DNA of 64,000 nucleotides. It comes from Magnetospirillum molischianum DSM 120. Its GTDB lineage: Bacteria; Pseudomonadota; Alphaproteobacteria; Rhodospirillales; Magnetospirillaceae. The stretch's first letter is position 1; every line of letters starts with the position of its first letter. The DNA is taken from positions 1-64,000 of the forward strand of contig NZ_CAHP01000034.1 of NCBI RefSeq assembly GCF_000294655.1, given 5' to 3'. Shown in pieces: positions 24,912 to 34,871 of the stretch. The notes below the pieces were generated by a model. That model was not told the DNA's origin. It searched no databases and saw nothing but the letters and a program-made list of their open reading frames with translations. A program made the position numbers and the translations under genes.

Positions 24912-26123
24912 ATGCCTCAGTTCCTGCAACTGCATTTCCTGACCGCGTTCCCTCCCGCCAACCTTAACCGCGACGATACCGGTCGGCCCAAGACCGCGAT
25001 GGTCGGCGGCTCTGAACGGCTGCGCATCTCGTCGCAAGCCCTGAAACGGGCGTGGCGGACCTCGGATGTTTTCCATCAGATCGTTGGCCCGGCGATCGGG
25101 ATTCGCAGCCAGCGGTTTGTCTGGCGCATGGTCGAGGCCCTGGTGAGCAAACACGGCTTTGCCCCCGAAGAGGCGACGTTGCGGGTCCGTCTTGCGCTCC
25201 AGAACAAGGCAGCTAAAGCCGGTGCCGACGACGATGCGCCGGAAAGTGACGAGGCGCCGGTCGAGGACGGCAAGAAAGCCAAGGTCAAAGCCAAGGGAAA
25301 GGACAAGGGGGGATTACCCGCCAAAGTCGCCTTCGGGTCGATCCAGACCAAGGAGGGACGCGACAATCTGACCAACGAACTGGTCCATCTCGGCCCGGAC
25401 GAGATTGTGGCTCTGGACGACCTCGTCGAGCGGTTGGCCCGGGGGGAGACGATTGATCCGAGCCAACTCGCTCTGCTGGAGGAGCGTCCGCACGCTGCCG
25501 ACATTGCGATGTTCGGCCGCATGCTGGCCGACGCGCCGAAGTTCAACGTCGAGGCGGCGGTGCAGGTGGCGCACGCGATCACCACCCACCGCGCCAGCGT
25601 CGAAGACGATTACTTCACCGCCGTCGAGGATCTGAAGGAACACGCCGACGACCGGGGTGCCGGTCACGTCAATGTCCAGGAATTCGGTGCCGGGCTATTT
25701 TATACCTATGTCTGCGTCGATCTCGGCCTTCTCCTCAAGAATTTGCAGGGTGACCGCGATCTGACGCGGCGGGCGGTCGAAGGATTGATCTGCGCCGCCG
25801 CCACCGTGCCACCCAAGGGCAAGCAGAACAGCTTCGCCAGCCGGGCCTATACCCATTATTTGCTGGCAGAGCGGGGAACCACCCAGCCGCGGGCGCTGAG
25901 CGCGGCCTTCCTCAAGCCGGTGTCTGCGAATGGGATCGACCCGTCGATCAAGGCGTTGGTCGATCTGCGCGACAAATTCGATCAGGCTTACGGTTCGTTG
26001 GCCGAGGCGCGGGCGGAGATGAATGTCGAGGCCGGGTCCGGCACGCTGGCCGACATCCTGACGCTGGCCGCCGCCGCGATCGAGGCGGAGGCCAACACCG
26101 CGCGGGAGGCTGTCGATGCATGA
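24912..26123 (+). CDS. casC: Cascade backbone Cas7e (CasC/Cse4)
   Basis: This 403-residue protein matches Cas7e: FLQLHFLTAFPPANLNRDDT, GRPKTAMVGGSERLRISSQA, LKRAW. Six copies normally form the crRNA-binding backbone. Residues 99-134 form an unusual insert, first acidic then lysine-rich (ADDDAPESDEAPVEDGKKAK then VKAKGKDKG), making it longer than the roughly 363-residue E. coli protein. AAAGGGG precedes the ATG. It overlaps cas5 by eight bases. Confidence 0.93.
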   Translation: MPQFLQLHFLTAFPPANLNRDDTGRPKTAMVGGSERLRISSQALKRAWRTSDVFHQIVGPAIGIRSQRFVWRMVEALVSKHGFAPEEATLRVRLALQNKAAKAGADDDAPESDEAPVEDGKKAKVKAKGKDKGGLPAKVAFGSIQTKEGRDNLTNELVHLGPDEIVALDDLVERLARGETIDPSQLALLEERPHAADIAMFGRMLADAPKFNVEAAVQVAHAITTHRASVEDDYFTAVEDLKEHADDRGAGHVNVQEFGAGLFYTYVCVDLGLLLKNLQGDRDLTRRAVEGLICAAATVPPKGKQNSFASRAYTHYLLAERGTTQPRALSAAFLKPVSANGIDPSIKALVDLRDKFDQAYGSLAEARAEMNVEAGSGTLADILTLAAAAIEAEANTAREAVDA

Positions 26124-26838
26124 CGTTCTGCTGTTCCGACTGGCCGGTCTGATGGCGGCGTGGGGCGAGATCGCGGTGGACGAGCGGCGCTCGACCTGGT
26201 CCCAGCCCTCAAAATCGGCGGTGCTGGGCTTGGTTGCCGGAGCGATGGGGATCGACCGGGCCGACGAGGCGGCCCACCTGACGCTTCATCGCACCCTGGG
26301 CTTCGCGGTTCGGGTCGATTCCGAAGGTCGTCCCTTGCGCGACTATCATACCGTGCAGAGCCCGAGGTCGGGCAGGACCAGCGCATGGGCGACGCGGGCC
26401 GAGGAAGTGTCCGGCCCCGCCTCTGCCCTCAACACCAAATTGACCGACCGTTATTATTTCGTCGGTCAGGTCGCCACCATCGGCTTGTGGCAGCGAGAGG
26501 AGGGCGGTCCGTCCCTGGCAGCCATCGCCCAGGCCCTACTCCATCCGCGCTTCGTCCCCTATCTCGGGCGGAAATCCTGCCCGACGGTAGCACCGTTCGC
26601 ACCGGATATCGTTGTCGGCGACAGCCTGGAGGCGGCGTTCGCCGCCTATGCGCCGCCCCCCTTGCCCGAGGGGTTCGCCGTCCCCGCCGGTCGGACCCGT
26701 TTGTATGCCGATGCGGGGGCACCGCTCGCCGGGCTGCCGGACGAAGTGCGCGAGCGGCGTGACGATGCCCCCTCGCGGCGGCATTGGACTTTCGCGCCTC
26801 GAACAGAATGGATGATCGTGCAGGAGACACCGTCATGA
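26116..26838 (+). CDS. casD: Cascade subunit Cas5e (CasD)
   Basis: This 240-residue RAMP protein matches Cas5e: LLFRLAGLMAAWGEIAVDER, TWSQPSKSAVLGLVAGAMGI, then LTDRYYFVGQVATIGLW and FVPYLGRKSCP. Cas5e binds the 5' handle of the crRNA and contacts Cse1. It overlaps cas7 by eight bases and cas6e by four, so translation is coupled. Confidence 0.93.
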   Translation: MHDVLLFRLAGLMAAWGEIAVDERRSTWSQPSKSAVLGLVAGAMGIDRADEAAHLTLHRTLGFAVRVDSEGRPLRDYHTVQSPRSGRTSAWATRAEEVSGPASALNTKLTDRYYFVGQVATIGLWQREEGGPSLAAIAQALLHPRFVPYLGRKSCPTVAPFAPDIVVGDSLEAAFAAYAPPPLPEGFAVPAGRTRLYADAGAPLAGLPDEVRERRDDAPSRRHWTFAPRTEWMIVQETPS

Positions 26839-27544
26839 CCGTCGATCATTCCGACCTGTCGCCTCGCTGGTTCAGCCGGTTACGGCTGCGGCGCGATTCC
26901 CCGATCCAGGCAGCCCGAGCGGCAATGCTGGGAGCCAGCACCACGCGCGACCGGGGCCATGCCCTGGTTTGGTTGGCCTTTGCCGATGATCCCGATGCAA
27001 GGCGCGATTTCCTGTTCCGCGAGACTACGGACTGGGTCTATTGCGTCTCGGCTCGTCCGCCGGTCGATGACGGTGCCGTGTGGGAGATCGAGACCAAGGC
27101 CTATGATCCTGCGCCGCCGGTCGGAATGACGATTGGCTTTTCCCTGCGTGCCGCGCCAATGGTGTCGATCAAGACTGGACGACGTTTGTCAGCCAAGGTC
27201 AACATGGTCGCTCGTGCCCGCGAGGCGTTGCGGGCCGAGGACCCCGCCGCAGCGTTTGGACCCGACCGTGTTCGCGCCGCCGCGCTGCCCTGGTTGCTGG
27301 ATCGGGCTGCCGGGATCGGGTTGGCGATCGACGAGGCGACGCTCCGGGTCGATGGATATCGGCACGACCGGCTTCCCCGGCAGGATGGGCCGCCGATTCG
27401 CTTTGCCAGTATCGATTATGAAGGAACCGCTCTGGTCTCCGACACCGATGCCGTGCGCCGCGCCCTTCTGCTTGGGGTCGGCCGGGGCAAGGCCTATGGC
27501 TGCGGCTTGCTGCTGATCCGGCCTTTGGGGCGCGAGGCGGAGTA

Positions 27545-27545
<1 letters not shown>
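26835..27545 (+). CDS. casE: crRNA endoribonuclease Cas6e (CasE)
   Basis: This 236-residue protein has two ferredoxin-like halves and the C-terminal glycine-rich loop GVGRGKAYGCGLLLIRP typical of Cas6e. It cuts pre-crRNA below the repeat hairpin and remains bound to it. The conserved catalytic His is His-42 (GHALVWLAF). The Tyr found three residues earlier in E. coli is not at the same place here (an acidic or basic residue by eye). AGGAGACACC precedes the ATG at 26835. Confidence 0.93.
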
Positions 27546-28778
<1,233 letters not shown>

Positions 28779-28850
28779 GAACATACAGAAAACCTCGGTG
28801 TGCTGTTTGACATCGTGAATCTGTTGGCTAAACAATGGTCTCCAGCCAGA
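28779..28850 (+). promoter_or_regulatory. CRISPR leader with array promoter
   Basis: These 72 bases separate cas2 from the first repeat. A perfect -35 hexamer TTGACA (28807-28812) is followed after 16 bases by TAAACA (28829-28834), giving a start near 28841, just before the first repeat. AATCTGTTGGCTA (28819-28831) only weakly resembles an IHF site. Confidence 0.65.
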
Positions 28851-30160
28851 CCGTTCCCCGCGCCTGCGGGGATGAACCGTGGTTTGGGGCGGTCGGCAAT
28901 GGCGTTACAAACCGTTCCCCGCGCCTGCGGGGATGAACCGCACTGCTTGGAGCGTGCTTATGCTCTGCCGTGCCGTTCCCCGCGCCTGCGGGGATGAACC
29001 GTCCACGCCAGCGCGGGCCAGCGGGTCAAACGCCCGTTCCCCGCGCCTGCGGGGATGAACCGCGTCGCGATGCGTTGAGCATGGTCCGCGCTGTCCGTTC
29101 CCCGCGCCTGCGGGGATGAACCGGAGGGATCGTGATCATGAACCCGGAAGGCGGACCGTTCCCCGCGCCTGCGGGGATGAACCGTGCGGGGGCAACATCC
29201 ATAGACCCATCGCCACCCGTTCCCCGCGCCTGCGGGGATGAACCGGCAGAAGGAGCTGGAACTTGATGCTAAAGGCTCCGTTCCCCGCGCCTGCGGGGAT
29301 GAACCGCATCCAGGGTGCCATTCCACTTGCTGCCTGTCCCGTTCCCCGCGCCTGCGGGGATGAACCGGCTCAGTTGGACCTTTGGGAGAGCGCTGCTCGC
29401 CGTTCCCCGCGCCTGCGGGGATGAACCGTCGCTCGGGGTGTTGGTGCCGTTCAGGCGCGACCGTTCCCCGCGCCTGCGGGGATGAACCGCCTTTTTGACA
29501 CGGGAGACGGCTATGGCACGTCCGTTCCCCGCGCCTGCGGGGATGAACCGGACACGCTCGACCGGCTCGACAGTCAGCGAGACCGTTCCCCGCGCCTGCG
29601 GGGATGAACCGGCCGGAGCTATCGCGCTGGAGCATGCCGACGCCCGTTCCCCGCGCCTGCGGGGATGAACCGTCACATCGCCAGCGCTTTCGATCCACAC
29701 GCCCCCGTTCCCCGCGCCTGCGGGGATGAACCGCCGACGATGAACACGCCGCCGATGATCGAGGCCCGTTCCCCGCGCCTGCGGGGATGAACCGGCCCAC
29801 CGCGCCGAATATGGGTCTACGTCGCTCCGTTCCCCGCGCCTGCGGGGATGAACCGACCACGACTTCATTCGCATTACCACCATCGACCCGTTCCCCGCGC
29901 CTGCGGGGATGAACCGGGTGATGACTCCTGTCGGGTGGAGGTGGCCGGCCGTTCCCCGCGCCTGCGGGGATGAACCGACTTGCCGAGTATGACGCAGCCG
30001 CGTCAAAAACCGTTCCCCGCGCCTACGGGGATGAACCGCGCGCTGACGCCATCGTCAAAGTGGCCGACCACCGTTCCCCGCGCCTGCGGGGATGAACCAC
30101 GGGCATTAATTTCGTTCTCGCCACCGTCGGCCCGTTCCCCGCGCCTGCGGAGATAAACTG
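28851..30160 (+). CRISPR. Type I-E CRISPR array, 22 repeats and 21 spacers
   Basis: The repeat is 29 bases: CCGTTCCCCGCGCC, T, GCGGGGATGAACCG. The period is exactly 61, with 32-base spacers. GTTCCCCGC pairs with GCGGGGA-type bases to form the Cas6e hairpin, and the last eight bases ATGAACCG form the crRNA 5' handle. The first 19 repeats appear identical. Repeat 20 (30010) has one change, repeat 21 (30071) ends in A, and repeat 22 (30132-30160) is degenerate (GCGGAGATAAACTG), marking the old end. All spacers differ. The array shares strand with the cas genes. Confidence 0.98.
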
Positions 30161-30167
30161 CGTTCAG

Positions 30168-31934
30168 TTAGCGGACATGGGCCTTCTCCATGCGGGGGGC
30201 TAACGGGATCGGCCGGGGCCGGGGGGGGGGTGGTTTCGCCTGATCGGGCGTGAGGGCGGTTTCGACGAAGGCCCCCATCGCGTGGGCGAGGTCGGGATCG
30301 ATCGCGACGGTCTGGCGCTCAGAGAGCTGGCGGGCGACACGGTTGGCCAGGATCTGAAATCGGTCGCAGCGGACGACCCGGCCGCCGACGGCACGCGCAG
30401 CGGCTTCGGCCTCGGGGCTGGCGGTTGGGGTTAAGATCTCGATCGCGGCCTGGGGGTGGCGGTCCTTCAGCGCCGTCGCGGTGTGGGGCAAATCGGCGTC
30501 GCGGCCAACCAGTAAAGCGGGCTGATCGGTGCCGGTGCGGGCCAGACTGGCGGCAATAGCGTCGGTCGAAAGTAGGATCGGCCCCGCATGGGGTTCGGGG
30601 GCATCGAGCCGCCCGGCGGGATCGAGGACATGGCGCAGCCCGGGGCGGGTAGCATCGCCGATCGTGCAGCTTCGTCCGGACTCGTCGATGGCGTGGATCG
30701 CCCAGACATGGCCGTCGTCATCGCGCAGCGGAAACAACGCCCGCCCCTTGGTGTCACCCTTGAGTCCGAGGGTGGCAAGATCGTCTTTTCCTATTCCGGT
30801 GATCGCCGGGTGCCGCCAGGGCGCGGCGGCGAGCCAGCCTTCCAGCGCCGGTCGGATCGAGCGCGGCACCTCCCGGCGTGGGGCGGGATCGTCACCGATC
30901 AGCAGATGGAGGAATTCCCGGTGAGTGACGCTAATCGCCAGCGCCAGCGCGTCCTTATGGGCATCGGCCATCAGGTAATCGCGCCAACTGCGGATATTGA
31001 ACAGATGGCGGCGGAGAAAGCCCGACTGCTTCTCCTGCCGCCAGGTCCGCCACAGCTTTGATGTGGCGGGGTGACAGGTCATCGGCTTGGCGAGATAGGG
31101 TTTCCGGGGAGTCCGCGGCTGTGGCTTCTGTTCTAACCCAGGCGGCTCATATGGCCCGAGTCGCTGTTCGAGGTTTTTCAGCGAGCAGGAGCGATCGAGC
31201 GCGCTGGCCTTGATCGCTCCTGCCCCGTCGATGCGGCGGATCACCAGCCCGGCCCCGCGTTTGCGGATCTCGGCATCATACTCGGCCAGGCCCTGGTGTA
31301 GCTCCGCCCACGAGCTGGCTGTGCCGATTATCGCCAGGATCTCGACTTTGTGCTCGATCAGATGGCGCTCGAACGATTGCTGCCAGGTCCGCGCCTCGTA
31401 ATCGCGGGCCTTGGCCGAAACCGGGTTGGGCTCCGCCCCGATCCCTCGATCGACCTTGAGGCCATATTTCTGTTCCATTGCCCGCGCCACTTTGGACAGT
31501 GTGAAGAAATCGCGGTGTGGGGTGTGGCAACGGTGGGTCGTGGGGTGGATCTTGTTGTAGGCAACGTGGAGGTGGAAATTGTCGGTGTTGATGTGGGTGC
31601 CCGCGACCCGCTGATGCTCGGCAAAGCCCAGCGCCTCGGCAAACGCCCGCTCGATATCCTGAAGGTCGGCGAGCGACAGCTTTTCCTGTTCACCGGCATT
31701 GAACGACACCACCAGATGATAGGTGCGGTCGGTCAGCTTGCTGTTGAAGGCGCGGGTCGCCTCGATCTCGATCAAGGCGGTGTCGAGATCGGCCAGATCG
31801 GTCCCGGCATCGCAGCCGACGATCCAGAAGCGGTCGAGCTTTTCGCCCTTTTCCCGCGCCGCCGCGACGTAACGGCCAAGATGGCTGTAATCGTCGCGGG
31901 TCTCCGGTTTCTTGGCGATCTTCTTCGCGATCAT
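30168..31934 (-). CDS. traI: Conjugative relaxase, TraI/MobP type
   Basis: This 588-residue relaxase has an RP4-TraI-like N-terminus. Motif I is DDYSHLGRYVAAA with probable nicking Tyr-22. Motif III is HINTDNFHLHVAYNKIHP with metal-binding His-114, His-121 and His-123. The C-terminal third (LLVGRDADLPHTATALKDRH) resembles a Toprim-like domain. It nicks oriT and pilots the strand into the recipient. The start overlaps its accessory gene (ATGA). Its stop lies only seven bases from the last CRISPR repeat. Confidence 0.92.
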   Translation of the reverse strand: MIAKKIAKKPETRDDYSHLGRYVAAAREKGEKLDRFWIVGCDAGTDLADLDTALIEIEATRAFNSKLTDRTYHLVVSFNAGEQEKLSLADLQDIERAFAEALGFAEHQRVAGTHINTDNFHLHVAYNKIHPTTHRCHTPHRDFFTLSKVARAMEQKYGLKVDRGIGAEPNPVSAKARDYEARTWQQSFERHLIEHKVEILAIIGTASSWAELHQGLAEYDAEIRKRGAGLVIRRIDGAGAIKASALDRSCSLKNLEQRLGPYEPPGLEQKPQPRTPRKPYLAKPMTCHPATSKLWRTWRQEKQSGFLRRHLFNIRSWRDYLMADAHKDALALAISVTHREFLHLLIGDDPAPRREVPRSIRPALEGWLAAAPWRHPAITGIGKDDLATLGLKGDTKGRALFPLRDDDGHVWAIHAIDESGRSCTIGDATRPGLRHVLDPAGRLDAPEPHAGPILLSTDAIAASLARTGTDQPALLVGRDADLPHTATALKDRHPQAAIEILTPTASPEAEAAARAVGGRVVRCDRFQILANRVARQLSERQTVAIDPDLAHAMGAFVETALTPDQAKPPPPRPRPIPLAPRMEKAHVR

Positions 31935-32308
31935 TCCGGCTGCTTGGCGCGAGGGTGGTGCTGATAATGGATCGCGTGGACCGTGGCCTTCAGCGCCGCC
32001 TGAACCGTCGCGATCTCGACCAGCAGTCCCTCGATCCGGGCCAGATGGGCGGGCGACAGATCATCCGCACCGACGTCGAGCGCCAGCTTCAGCAGATTGC
32101 CGAGCCGGGCCTGATCGGCGTTGATCTTCAGCAGGTCACGGATCGCCTGGGCAGCGACGAAATCGGTCGGATCGGGCAAGCGGGTGCCCAGCGCCAGACG
32201 GCGCAGCAGTTCGGACACCGATAGCTTCAACTGGTCGGCCAGAGCATCGACCTGGGCCCGCTCATCGGCGGTGAAGGAGACTTTGACCCGGTTGCGTTCG
32301 GTACTCAT
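31931..32308 (-). CDS. Relaxosome accessory protein (TraJ/MobC-like)
   Basis: This 125-residue protein has a ribbon-helix-helix N-terminus (NRVKVSFTADERAQVDALAD, LKLSVSELLRRLALG) and a helical C-terminus, as in plasmid mobilisation proteins that bind oriT and load the relaxase. The ATG at 32308 fits the domain; a longer frame exists but is repeat-derived. It overlaps the relaxase start by four bases. oriT is expected just upstream. Confidence 0.8.
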   Translation of the reverse strand: MSTERNRVKVSFTADERAQVDALADQLKLSVSELLRRLALGTRLPDPTDFVAAQAIRDLLKINADQARLGNLLKLALDVGADDLSPAHLARIEGLLVEIATVQAALKATVHAIHYQHHPRAKQPE

Positions 32309-32567
32309 CGTGTAGTCCTTTATTCTTTTCAGGAATTGCGGGGCTGCGCGCCCCGGACCCTCGCCAGGAGCCAGCGGCTCCTGGACCAGCATTGGTTGGA
32401 CCGGGCGGCGTTTCGGTGGGGAGATCGGATGGCGCGGGCAAAGCCCGCGCGAAAATGCCCCCCCCGAATCACCATTTGCCCCAGACTCTGATTAACGCTG
32501 GTCCAGGGGGCGGGGCCCCCTGGCGGGTGTGGGCAGCGCCCACAGGGTTGATCAACCCACCGACCGT
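32309..32567. promoter_or_regulatory. Intergenic region, candidate oriT, with palindromes
   Basis: This gap upstream of the TraJ-like gene holds several hairpins: GCGCGGGC-AAA-GCCCGCGC (about 32431-32449), CCAGGGGGC-GGG-GCCCCCTGG (32503-32523) and GGAGCCAGCGGCTCC (about 32362-32376). On the minus strand ATTCCTG lies about 22 bases before the TraJ-like start and loosely resembles the RP4-type nic core ATCCTG. The position is right for oriT, but the nic site is a guess. Confidence 0.35.
32500..32543 (+). repeat. 44-bp dispersed repeat, copy 1
   Basis: This block, built on the palindrome CCAGGGGGC-N3-GCCCCCTGG followed by GTGTGGGCA and CGCCCAC, recurs at 36775-36818 with three mismatches in 44 bases. 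Both copies lie in gaps of the transfer region. Confidence 0.85.
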
Positions 32568-34694
32568 TTACGCGATGCTGCGGGACGGCTCCCTCAGACG
32601 GGCGAGAGCGCTATCGATCGCTTGACGCACCGCTCCGGGGCCGCGTGACTGGGCCAGATCGTTGAAGTCGGTGAGGCCTTTAAGCTTTTCCTCCGCCGTG
32701 AAGCGGGGCGAGACGACGAAGCCGCCGACCGCCTGGGCGGCTTCGGTGGCCTTCTCCAGCCCGACATTGCCATGCCGGTTGGCGTGGTCGTCATCGGCGG
32801 CAATGACGATGGTGCGGTCGGGATAGCGGGCGCGGACGGTTGCGGCGACCGGGGCAAGGTTACCGGAATCGAAGGCGGCGATCACCGGCTGCCCGGTCGC
32901 CTCGAAGATCGAGGCGGCGGTGGCATAGCCTTCGGCGATCAGCACCGGGCCGGGATTAGCGAACAGGGTGTCGAGCGTGCCGGTGCCGGTCGGCTCGATC
33001 ACATGGAAGGTGCCTGCCTTGTGGCTCTGTTTGAGGAAGCGCTTGCCGTCGGCACCGACGACCTGAAGCGTCCACAATTTGCCCTCACCGTCGCGGGCGG
33101 GGATCATCAGCTTGCCCTCGCCATCGACGCGGACGCCGTGGCCCTGGACCCCCTTGGCTGCGAGATAAGGCGAGCGTTCGGGTGTGGCTGCGCCCGCCAA
33201 ATTCTCCCACACCCCGTAGGCGACGCGGGCGGCCTTCTCCGCCGCCGCGAGGCGGAGGCTCTCGCGTTCGGCCCGGATCGCGGCCGCTTCGGCCTGGACC
33301 TGAGCGCGGGCCTCGTCGGTTAGGGCCTGTCCGGTTGCGACCCATTTGACGGTGCCGCCCGCTTTGTAATTGGTGATCTGGCCCGAGGGGCGACCGTCGA
33401 GGAAGCCGCGATAGGAACCGCTGATCTGGCCCTTGCGGTCGCCCTGGACCGGAACGCGGTGCCAGGTGCCGTCCATTACCGGGGCCGATTTCAGCATCAG
33501 TCCGTGCGATTTACAGGCTTCGGCGAATTCCTCGACCGGAGACAGGCTGGCGGCGGGAGCAGCCGGTTTGCCCGACCAGCGGGCGAAGGCAGCTAGGTCG
33601 ATCCCGTCCGGGACGTACCATGATTTGGCCTTGCGGTCCCATTTGGCTCCGGCGGCTTTGGCCTGATCCTTCTCCGCATACGGAACAGCAAGATAAGTGC
33701 GCGTCTCTGCTTGTCGTTCGGTCACGGTATCGGGGCGCGAGTCCGGCGTCGAGGCCATGCCCTGCTCCTTTGCTGCGGCGTGGGCCTGAGCGGCGCGTTC
33801 GAGCTCGGGACGGCGCTCCGGCTCCATGACCCAGGTCTTGATCGTTTCGGCGTCCCGGGCGGCGCGGAAGATCTCGTTCTTGTCGTCCCGTAGCGCCTTC
33901 AGCCAGGATTCGACATAAGCGGCGTGGTTGGCAGGATCGTGAGAGATGCCGAGATCTCGGGCCAGCATGGTGCTGGCGATTTCGGCCCTCAGTTCCTCGC
34001 GGGCATAGAGTTCAGAGCCGAACGGGCCGAAATTGCGGACAAGCCGGGAGGGATGGCCGGTGGCGTGGCCGAGCTCGTGCAGCAAGGTGGCGTAATAGGC
34101 TTCCTGGCCGACGAACGCGCCCCTGGGCGGCAGATGGATTTCATCGCGGCCGGGGGTGTAGAAGGCGCGGTTGGCCTGATCGTGATGGACCGGGATTCCT
34201 GCGCCGTCGATCAGGCTTTCAGCCTGAGCCACCGGGTCGAACGACGGTGCCGGTGAGCCCCAGGGGGCCAGCCCGTCGATCTGGTCGGCGTTGAACACCT
34301 TGGCGAGGAAAACGCGGGGCCGGTCGAGCTTTGTCTCGACCATTTTGGGCTTGCCGTCCTCGCCCAGCACCGGCTTGCCATCGGTATCGATCAGCGCCTC
34401 GCGGGTGCTCCATTGCCAATATTCGACGGTAGTCGATCGCTCGCCCTTCCTCACCTGGGCCCCGATTTCGAGGGCTTGGCGATAGGTCATCCAGCGCGGA
34501 TCGGCCCGACCCATCATCGACAGCCACAGATCGTTGATGCCGCGATAGGGCTTGTTGCTGACCGGGTTGAACGGGGCCGCGCCGATCTCTCCGGCCTTCC
34601 AGGGCTTTTGCCAGGGCGCGGTGCCGTCCTCGATGCGGCGGATGATTTCGCCCGCGATTTCGTCGCGATAGCTGATCTTCGGTTCGGCCATCAT
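32568..34694 (-). CDS. ArdC-like antirestriction / Toprim primase fusion protein
   Basis: This 708-residue protein has several parts. The ArdC N-terminal domain (IIRRIEDGTAPWQKPWKAGE) is followed by a zinc metallopeptidase-like domain with HELGHATGH (residues 206-214). A DUF5710-like domain follows (RTYLAVPYAEKDQAKAAGAK WDRKAKSWYVP), and the C-terminus is a Toprim primase (PVLIAEGYATAASIFEATGQ; VIAADDDHANRHGNVG). Such proteins are carried by conjugative elements and protect or prime incoming single-stranded DNA. It lies between the TraJ-like gene and a small acidic protein. Confidence 0.87.
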   Translation of the reverse strand: MMAEPKISYRDEIAGEIIRRIEDGTAPWQKPWKAGEIGAAPFNPVSNKPYRGINDLWLSMMGRADPRWMTYRQALEIGAQVRKGERSTTVEYWQWSTREALIDTDGKPVLGEDGKPKMVETKLDRPRVFLAKVFNADQIDGLAPWGSPAPSFDPVAQAESLIDGAGIPVHHDQANRAFYTPGRDEIHLPPRGAFVGQEAYYATLLHELGHATGHPSRLVRNFGPFGSELYAREELRAEIASTMLARDLGISHDPANHAAYVESWLKALRDDKNEIFRAARDAETIKTWVMEPERRPELERAAQAHAAAKEQGMASTPDSRPDTVTERQAETRTYLAVPYAEKDQAKAAGAKWDRKAKSWYVPDGIDLAAFARWSGKPAAPAASLSPVEEFAEACKSHGLMLKSAPVMDGTWHRVPVQGDRKGQISGSYRGFLDGRPSGQITNYKAGGTVKWVATGQALTDEARAQVQAEAAAIRAERESLRLAAAEKAARVAYGVWENLAGAATPERSPYLAAKGVQGHGVRVDGEGKLMIPARDGEGKLWTLQVVGADGKRFLKQSHKAGTFHVIEPTGTGTLDTLFANPGPVLIAEGYATAASIFEATGQPVIAAFDSGNLAPVAATVRARYPDRTIVIAADDDHANRHGNVGLEKATEAAQAVGGFVVSPRFTAEEKLKGLTDFNDLAQSRGPGAVRQAIDSALARLREPSRSIA

Positions 34695-34858
34695 TCCGCC
34701 TCCTCGTCAAAACGGCTGTCGAGCGCGGCCTCAAGATCGAGGGCCTCGTCCTCGAACGCGGCCATCGCGTCGGCATCGTCGGGATCGACCGTCACCACCA
34801 GGCCGGTGGTGATCTGAACCGCGATCTGGTCGAGCGGGATTTGGGGATCAGGGGACAT
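34691..34858 (-). CDS. Small acidic transfer-region protein
   Basis: This 55-residue protein (MSPDPQIPLDQIAVQITTGL ... AAFEDEALDLEAALDSRFDE) is strongly acidic and helical. Its stop overlaps the ArdC/primase start by four bases, and it follows virD4 by 13 bases. AAGGAGTC precedes the ATG. Small proteins of this kind occur between coupling-protein and primase genes. Function unknown. Confidence 0.6.
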   Translation of the reverse strand: MSPDPQIPLDQIAVQITTGLVVTVDPDDADAMAAFEDEALDLEAALDSRFDEEAE

Positions 34859-34871
34859 CGGGAGACTCCTT

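Noticed and set aside
28958-30006. Long minus-strand frames over the CRISPR array rich in RFIPAGAGN and VHPRRRGER repeats
   Set aside because: They are translations of the 61-base repeat period, not genes.
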